A stretch of 64,000 nucleotides of DNA, taken from positions 1,488,001-1,552,000 of the forward strand of contig OZ005705.1 of assembly GCA_963930775.1 (NCBI GenBank), read 5' to 3'. Positions 53,483 to 64,000 of the stretch are shown here, in pieces. Made by a program: the position numbers and the translations under genes. Below the pieces are notes generated by a model. That model saw only the letters and a program-made list of their open reading frames with translations. It did no database searches and was not told the origin of the DNA. The DNA is from Cliona cf. orientalis (taxonomy: Eukaryota; Porifera; Demospongiae; Clionaida; Clionaidae). Within the stretch, counting starts at the first letter, position 1, and each line of letters opens with the position of its first letter.

Positions 53483-54559
53483 CTATAAAATTGAAATGGA
53501 CTCTTTGAGCCGAATGAATCTATTTCTAAGTGGAAGAATGTAGTACAAAATATTAGGACGCTGCCTTCTTAGCAATACATTGAACCTAGAGTGTGGCAAA
53601 AGAAACCGTTTACCGCTAATCCTCTGCCACGTAAATCGCAACAGAGGTACTTTCTGGGTGTTCTTGAACAGATTAAATGTTGAAATGTCAGCTAGTAGCA
53701 ACACTGTGTGAACAAAGACCACATTCCAGCAGGTCCACAACACCACAAGTACGGGGATTGATGTACGACTTAGTGTCCCCAGCTCGCTACAGATTCTCTC
53801 CGCAGTGTTCTCTTCAAATTCTTCCATCAGTCCAAGTAACGGCTTGATGTCACATCTGTAGAAATAAGGGAGGGTGATGTAGAGAGCATAGAGCATGCCA
53901 AGGAGTCCGTAGATTGCTCCCAGGTAGAAATGAGCATAGTTGCGCAAACCCAGACAGTTTCCGATGTATGGACAATGATGGTCAGCATATGCAATGTTTA
54001 TTTGACATACTCCACAGTAGTTGCTCCGCTTTGGATTCCATTCCATTCCAGTTTGTGATTGTAGAATTTGACTACAGTTACTGTCCAAGCCAGATTCCAT
54101 ACTGTATACTGGTAAGTCCAGTTCCGGTATTGCAAAATCACCAGTCCGAGTTCCATGATTCCGATAGGTCAACCCGTACCCACCACTTCCATTCGACAGT
54201 TCCTTTTGGTTTTCGCTACGACTAAATGAAAGTTCCCTATCTTCTCCAGGGTGGATGAAAAATGCTGTGTAGAAGTGCACAGTGATATTAATCCACACCC
54301 ACACAGAGAAGGCAACATGTATGCGACCTTTCAGTGTATGTAGAGGGTCAGGAGCCACCAAAGGAAGAAAAACTATGAAGTGTTGTAAAATGGCGACGCA
54401 AAACACGAATCCTGTGAGAAATGCAAGGACGTATCGCGAAATAGAGCCAGAAACGCGAGGTATCTTGGGGCACCGTTTTGGACGGACCAATCGGATGATG
54501 TCAATCGCAATGGGGATATGGCAGACGACTATAATGGTTCCATAGATGTACCAGAACAT
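53483..54559 (-). CDS. DHHC-type protein S-palmitoyltransferase C (intronless)
   Basis: Seen: one exon, 358 residues. N-terminal membrane helices with IPIAIDIIRLVRP, the block WNPKRSNYCGVCQ, then YADHHCPYIGNCLGLRNYAHF with DHHC at 193-196, then two more membrane helices. The C-terminal SRFNVLLRRQRPNILYYILP matches DHHC-B, so B and C are the closer pair. CPW is CPY. It is head to head with katanin p60, 253 bp between start codons. Family reaction: S-palmitoylation at cytosolic faces of membranes. Confidence 0.88.
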   Translation of the reverse strand: MFWYIYGTIIVVCHIPIAIDIIRLVRPKRCPKIPRVSGSISRYVLAFLTGFVFCVAILQHFIVFLPLVAPDPLHTLKGRIHVAFSVWVWINITVHFYTAFFIHPGEDRELSFSRSENQKELSNGSGGYGLTYRNHGTRTGDFAIPELDLPVYSMESGLDSNCSQILQSQTGMEWNPKRSNYCGVCQINIAYADHHCPYIGNCLGLRNYAHFYLGAIYGLLGMLYALYITLPYFYRCDIKPLLGLMEEFEENTAERICSELGTLSRTSIPVLVVLWTCWNVVFVHTVLLLADISTFNLFKNTQKVPLLRFTWQRISGKRFLLPHSRFNVLLRRQRPNILYYILPLRNRFIRLKESISIL

Positions 54560-54812
54560 TCTCAGCTGCTGGAGTATCTTCTAAGGTCCCGGACTCAGCC
54601 TGTTTCATTGCAATTTGAGGTTTGTTTGGTTTGGGGAAATCAAAGTACAACCTTGTACGTAGGTACAAGGTACCGGCAGTCTAGTACATACAGTTTCGAT
54701 TCGCGCCGCGCGCGCGCGCGGGCTTGTTTACTTTCTCTGATTTAGAAGAGAAATTTTTGAATTTTTAAAAACGCTGGAGCTTCATTTTTTCATATCGCTT
54801 TTTCACTTCGAA
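54560..54812. promoter_or_regulatory. bidirectional promoter DHHC-C / katanin p60
   Basis: 253 bp between divergent start codons. Contains a perfect inverted repeat CCTTGTAC-GTAG-GTACAAGG at 54651-54670 and a CG-rich run at about 54702-54723. Confidence 0.5.
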
Positions 54813-60616
<5,804 letters not shown>

Positions 60617-60916
60617 TCTTAGTAAACTCATTACTAGTCGTAATAATATTATTTTAATTATGCAACACTTTTTTGTCATAATAACATTATACAGTTGCAT
60701 AATGCGCATGCACGCACAATGTATTATGATCCGCGCGTATAATAATGTTTTAATGGGCGGGGTTTGCAATAACCTCGTAGTACATATCTCGGCACTGAAC
60801 TCGTGTATAACAGATTCGTGAAGGAGAGTGATTACCTGATACAGCCAAAAGTTGAATCTAATTCATAGAGACAGCAGACTGAAGGCTATACAACCGATTG
60901 ACTCCTGTGATCAGCG
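60617..60916. other. katanin 3' flank and helicase promoter
   Basis: AT-rich katanin 3' UTR followed by the helicase 5' region. TGCGCATGCA at about 60703 resembles an NRF-1 site and GGGCGGGG near 60757 a GC box. No coding exon seen. Confidence 0.4.
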
Positions 60917-63900
60917 ATGGCGGGGTTCGGTGAAGGCATGCCGCCGCGGAAATTCGACCCCATCATCACTCAAACTACAATCAGACCACTTCCATGGAAT
61001 CTTCCAGCACACATTACTCGAGTGAAAATTTGTGATAGAAGGCCCTCCTGTAGAGGACCTCACTGTACATTCCCTCATAGTCAGCAAGAAATGAACGAAT
61101 GGAACAGACAACTCCAAATACGGCAAGGTACGTATAGCTAATGATACAGTGACCGTAAGTATTTATATCCAGTAGTAATTTTGGGGGGAGTGGGGTATTT
61201 ATTGATAACAAATAATCAAAATTTCACAATATCATAATTTTATGTGTAGCTACATGCACAGTTTCAGTCTCTATGCTGCTATAGCAGTGACTCACTCAAT
61301 TTAAAAATTCCCATGCATAATAGCACTGGGCCATACTTTTGTGTGTGCATGCTTCAATATGATCCAGTGCACTTGATATCAATTGACATCTATATACCTA
61401 CAATCAATCCTTCATGTAATATTATAAATCATGATCCAGGAATTTCCATAATGTCACCCAGAAAAGGAAACCTAAGGCCAGAGTGGTATCCTCAGGTAAA
61501 TTCTCAGAAAATAACAGTCATGAATACTCTTTGTGGTATTCATAATAGTAGTTCAGTATACTTTAAGAAGAATCTTGACTGCAGCACGCATGCATTAACA
61601 TTAATACCACAAGGGCATAGACACAATTTTAAAAGTGGGGGGGGGGGGGGGGGGGCTTTTTGACAACTGCACGCAAAGCGCGTGAAAATTTTTGATCCTA
61701 TTGCGTCCAGAACCTTAAAAATGCATTAAAATCAGCTATTTCCAGCAATTATTTCCCAAATTTGTTGCACATTTTGGCTATCCAACTATGATTACAGTGA
61801 ATACAACTTGAATTTCATCTAACTTTAACAATCCCATATATAGTACTGTTACATAAATTATTGCTCAAAAAGTGGGGGGGCCCCACCTGTCTACACCCTT
61901 GTACCAGGTATCCTTTTAATAGCCACAGGTTATTCATCAAGCTAGCCATCCGGTACTAGCAAGACCTCACAGTTCTCAGCTTCATAGACCAGTACCTCGT
62001 CACCAGACTGTTCAGGAAATGTATGCGGCAAGCAAGGAGTCCTTTATTGAAAGGATCAAGGAGGATTTGAATATTGAGATCATTCAATCTCCATTGACAC
62101 GGCAAAATTACAAGAAGAAATTTCACCATATGATCTGCTGGGAAGAAAAAAGACACATTGAGATTCTTAATGAAAAGTAAGTGCATTTCTGTAACTAGAG
62201 CTCTGTAGAGCACATACCCCGCGCGCACATTGCACAATCTATGAGTTGCTTTTGTGTGCATGGCTATAATTTTGTGAATTTCAGAAAATTAGTGGAAATG
62301 CTGCTTAATTGTACGTAGCTACTGGAGGTCCCGGTGACAAAAAGCACTCTCTCTGCACCAGATCTAGACTACTAGGAGATATAAACTGATACTTGTAATA
62401 TTTTTTGTAATAGTATAGCCGTCTTATTATTATGATTTGATTCCATGGGGCTGCAGATTTCAGGTCCGTCAGCGGATGCGAATAGACTATAGATTTCAAG
62501 AGCATTTTTAATTTCGACGATCTTTACCAGTCATATTGTTGGCTACTTAGTTGTGCGCATGAGCAGAAAACACAATGGGCATGCATTATGCATTGGTAGG
62601 CACTATCAATAGGCATGGTTACCTTAGCCAACAAAAAGGCACTATTTGTGACGCCCGTGGACCATATCCATCGATTTGACGCACAATGAAGCCAGTTTTT
62701 TGCCAAATTCGATTGATTCGTTGTGTTTACGAGTCGCTTAGATGCCTACATCTCGAGATACGGCGATTTTTGTGCTCACGACAACGATAACGACAATGAC
62801 AACGACAATGACACAACCAATTACTTTACCCCTTGCGCATAATAATGTCATCTCAAATTGAATTTCATAAGAATGTTTGATATAGGTGTAATGGGGTATA
62901 CAACCTAGTATTGTATCAGGAGCGACTCAAACCAAAATGGCTTCGGAGATCTACAAGTGATCAGTCTCCAGCTACAGGATTTGTTCGCTATGGAATCATT
63001 GAAGGAATTGATCCTGACAAAATAGCATATGCAACACAAGCAAGTGAAGCTGTTTATATCATGGCAAACAAAGTCGAAGTGAAAGCCAACATCATGAGGG
63101 AGAACTATGATCATACAGATGAAAATTTATACATCGGTTTTACGGCAGAAGGTGTTGCACAGCTGAGAGAAGCATTTCCAGACTATACTAAAAGCAATAA
63201 GCGCTACGATCAAGTGATAGTTGAATTTGAAGTAAAGCATATGTTCTTTGATGGCTTAATCAAATCCGTTAACTATGTTGATCCCCTCATAATTCAACGG
63301 ATACTCCCACTGCCTCAAGATTTTTTGTCCAAGACTTCCAATTTCTTCCGATACAGACATGATATGCATGCCATCATCTCTCAGCTAGATCCAGATGACC
63401 AACTTACTGCACTAAAAGCAATAGCTCAGTGTCCAGCACAGTCACCTCCAATTCTCATTAATGGATCGTTCGGCACCGGGAAGACACGTGTCCTTGCAAT
63501 TGCAGCTTACTACATCATAGAAATGGCTGTGGAGCCAGCTAGAGTTCTAATCTGTGCTCACCATCAGGTTTCTGCTGACAATTTTATCGAGACATATTTT
63601 GGAAACATGATGACCAACAGAGATTTTTCAAAACGAGTCCGTTTAGTCAGGCTTACATCATCATACTACAATGTTCGCAGTGAAAGGTTTTCTAGATTTT
63701 ATACAAATTTCTACAATTTGTGTAAAGAAATGCGAAGTGAAAGAGCTTCAATCACTAGTGGTAATCTTCTAGTTGCCACTACATTTTCTACCGCAATTCG
63801 ACTACGTGAGTTATTTGATCCTGGTTTTTTTACCCATATTCTTCTTGATGAAGGAGCTCAAAGCCGAGAACCAGAAGCCATTGCTCCTTTATCGTTGGCT

Positions 63901-63942
63901 TCAAGTGGGACAAAGATAGTCATTGCAGGAGATTCATGTCAG
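60917..63942 (+). CDS. CCCH zinc finger / UPF1-like SF1 helicase (HELZ-like), N-terminal part
   Basis: Seen: exons 60917-61127, 61440-61495, 61929-62176 and 62886-63942, in frame; the gene continues beyond 64000. Near the N-terminus is a CCCH finger, CDRRPSCRGPHCTFPHSQQE (C-x5-C-x4-C-x3-H), followed by a W as in HELZ. Exon 4 holds the helicase start: NGSFGTGKTR (Walker A, motif I), motif Ia region VLICAHHQVSADN, ILLDEGAQ (motif II, with DEGA where DEAx is usual) and IVIAGDSCQ (motif III). Known: the UPF1/HELZ/MOV10 group are 5'-3' RNA helicases in RNA decay, translation control and antiviral or RNAi pathways. Inference: HELZ/HELZ2-type helicase. MOV10 or ZNFX1 are less likely because of the single N-terminal CCCH finger. 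Motifs IV-VI are not in the window. Confidence 0.8.
61637..61655. repeat. poly-G run
   Basis: 19 consecutive G in helicase intron 2 (61496-61928), which otherwise shows no exon. Confidence 0.95.
62177..62885 (+). other. helicase intron 3 (0.7 kb)
   Basis: No exon seen. Contains a short imperfect array of AACGACAATGAC-type units near 62779-62815. Confidence 0.5.
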
Positions 63943-64000
63943 GTAAATGCTTACTATATCATGCATACATACATGTATGTATACAATCTTAATGTAGGTT

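Overview
This is a eukaryotic (animal) window. Genes are split by many short introns (often 50-150 bp, GT-AG), and nearly every reading frame recovered joins exactly across those introns. The gene content is metazoan: ESCRT-III CHMP1, katanin p60, RPL24, CCDC28, SLC25A39/40, an ARID1-like protein and a large family of Notch ligands. Compact introns, AT-rich DNA, abundant TGCATGCA-type sequence and a multi-copy Delta locus suggest a demosponge, but the species cannot be fixed from sequence alone.

Layout. (1) 1-10.5 kb is housekeeping: the 5' part of an ARID1/Osa-like chromatin protein (-), RPL24 (-) head to head with CCDC28 (+), and CHMP1 (-). An SLC25A39/40-type carrier (+) follows at 10.5-11.8 kb. 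(2) 12.0-46.1 kb holds seven tandem plus-strand DSL (Delta-like) loci: D1, D2, D3 (chimeric pseudogene), D4, D5 (pseudogene), D6 (damaged in its transmembrane exon) and D7. A LINE-type retrotransposon and two short inverted-repeat elements sit between D1 and D2. (3) 46.2-54.6 kb has three intronless DHHC palmitoyltransferase genes (-). Between the first and second lies an eighth DSL gene, D8, which has no EGF repeats, followed by a duplicated copy of its own 3' end. (4) 54.8-64.0 kb holds katanin p60 (+) and the start of a CCCH zinc finger/UPF1-like helicase (+) that runs off the right edge.

The Notch-ligand array is the notable part. Intact members have a signal peptide, MNNL (C2-like) domain, DSL domain, 0 to about 17 EGF repeats, one transmembrane helix and a short tail. 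The EGFs are built from interchangeable phase-0 exons of about 114 bp, each splitting an EGF in the middle. A ~3.2-3.4 kb tandem duplication whose junction can be read at base level created chimera D3. A ~2.1 kb in-frame duplication doubled the EGF block inside D4. D4+D5 and D6+D7 are two copies of a two-gene unit. Tails of D1, D2 and D7 carry NPVY; D2 and D7 end in NPYEI(R), and D2 has further tyrosine motifs, unlike familiar Delta tails. A GAGCTCCACCCA motif recurs at a fixed distance upstream of several members. At D2 that motif appears to have been pushed away from the gene by the retrotransposon insertion.

All exon boundaries were read by hand from splice consensus, reading phase and paralogue comparison. 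No searches or alignments were run.
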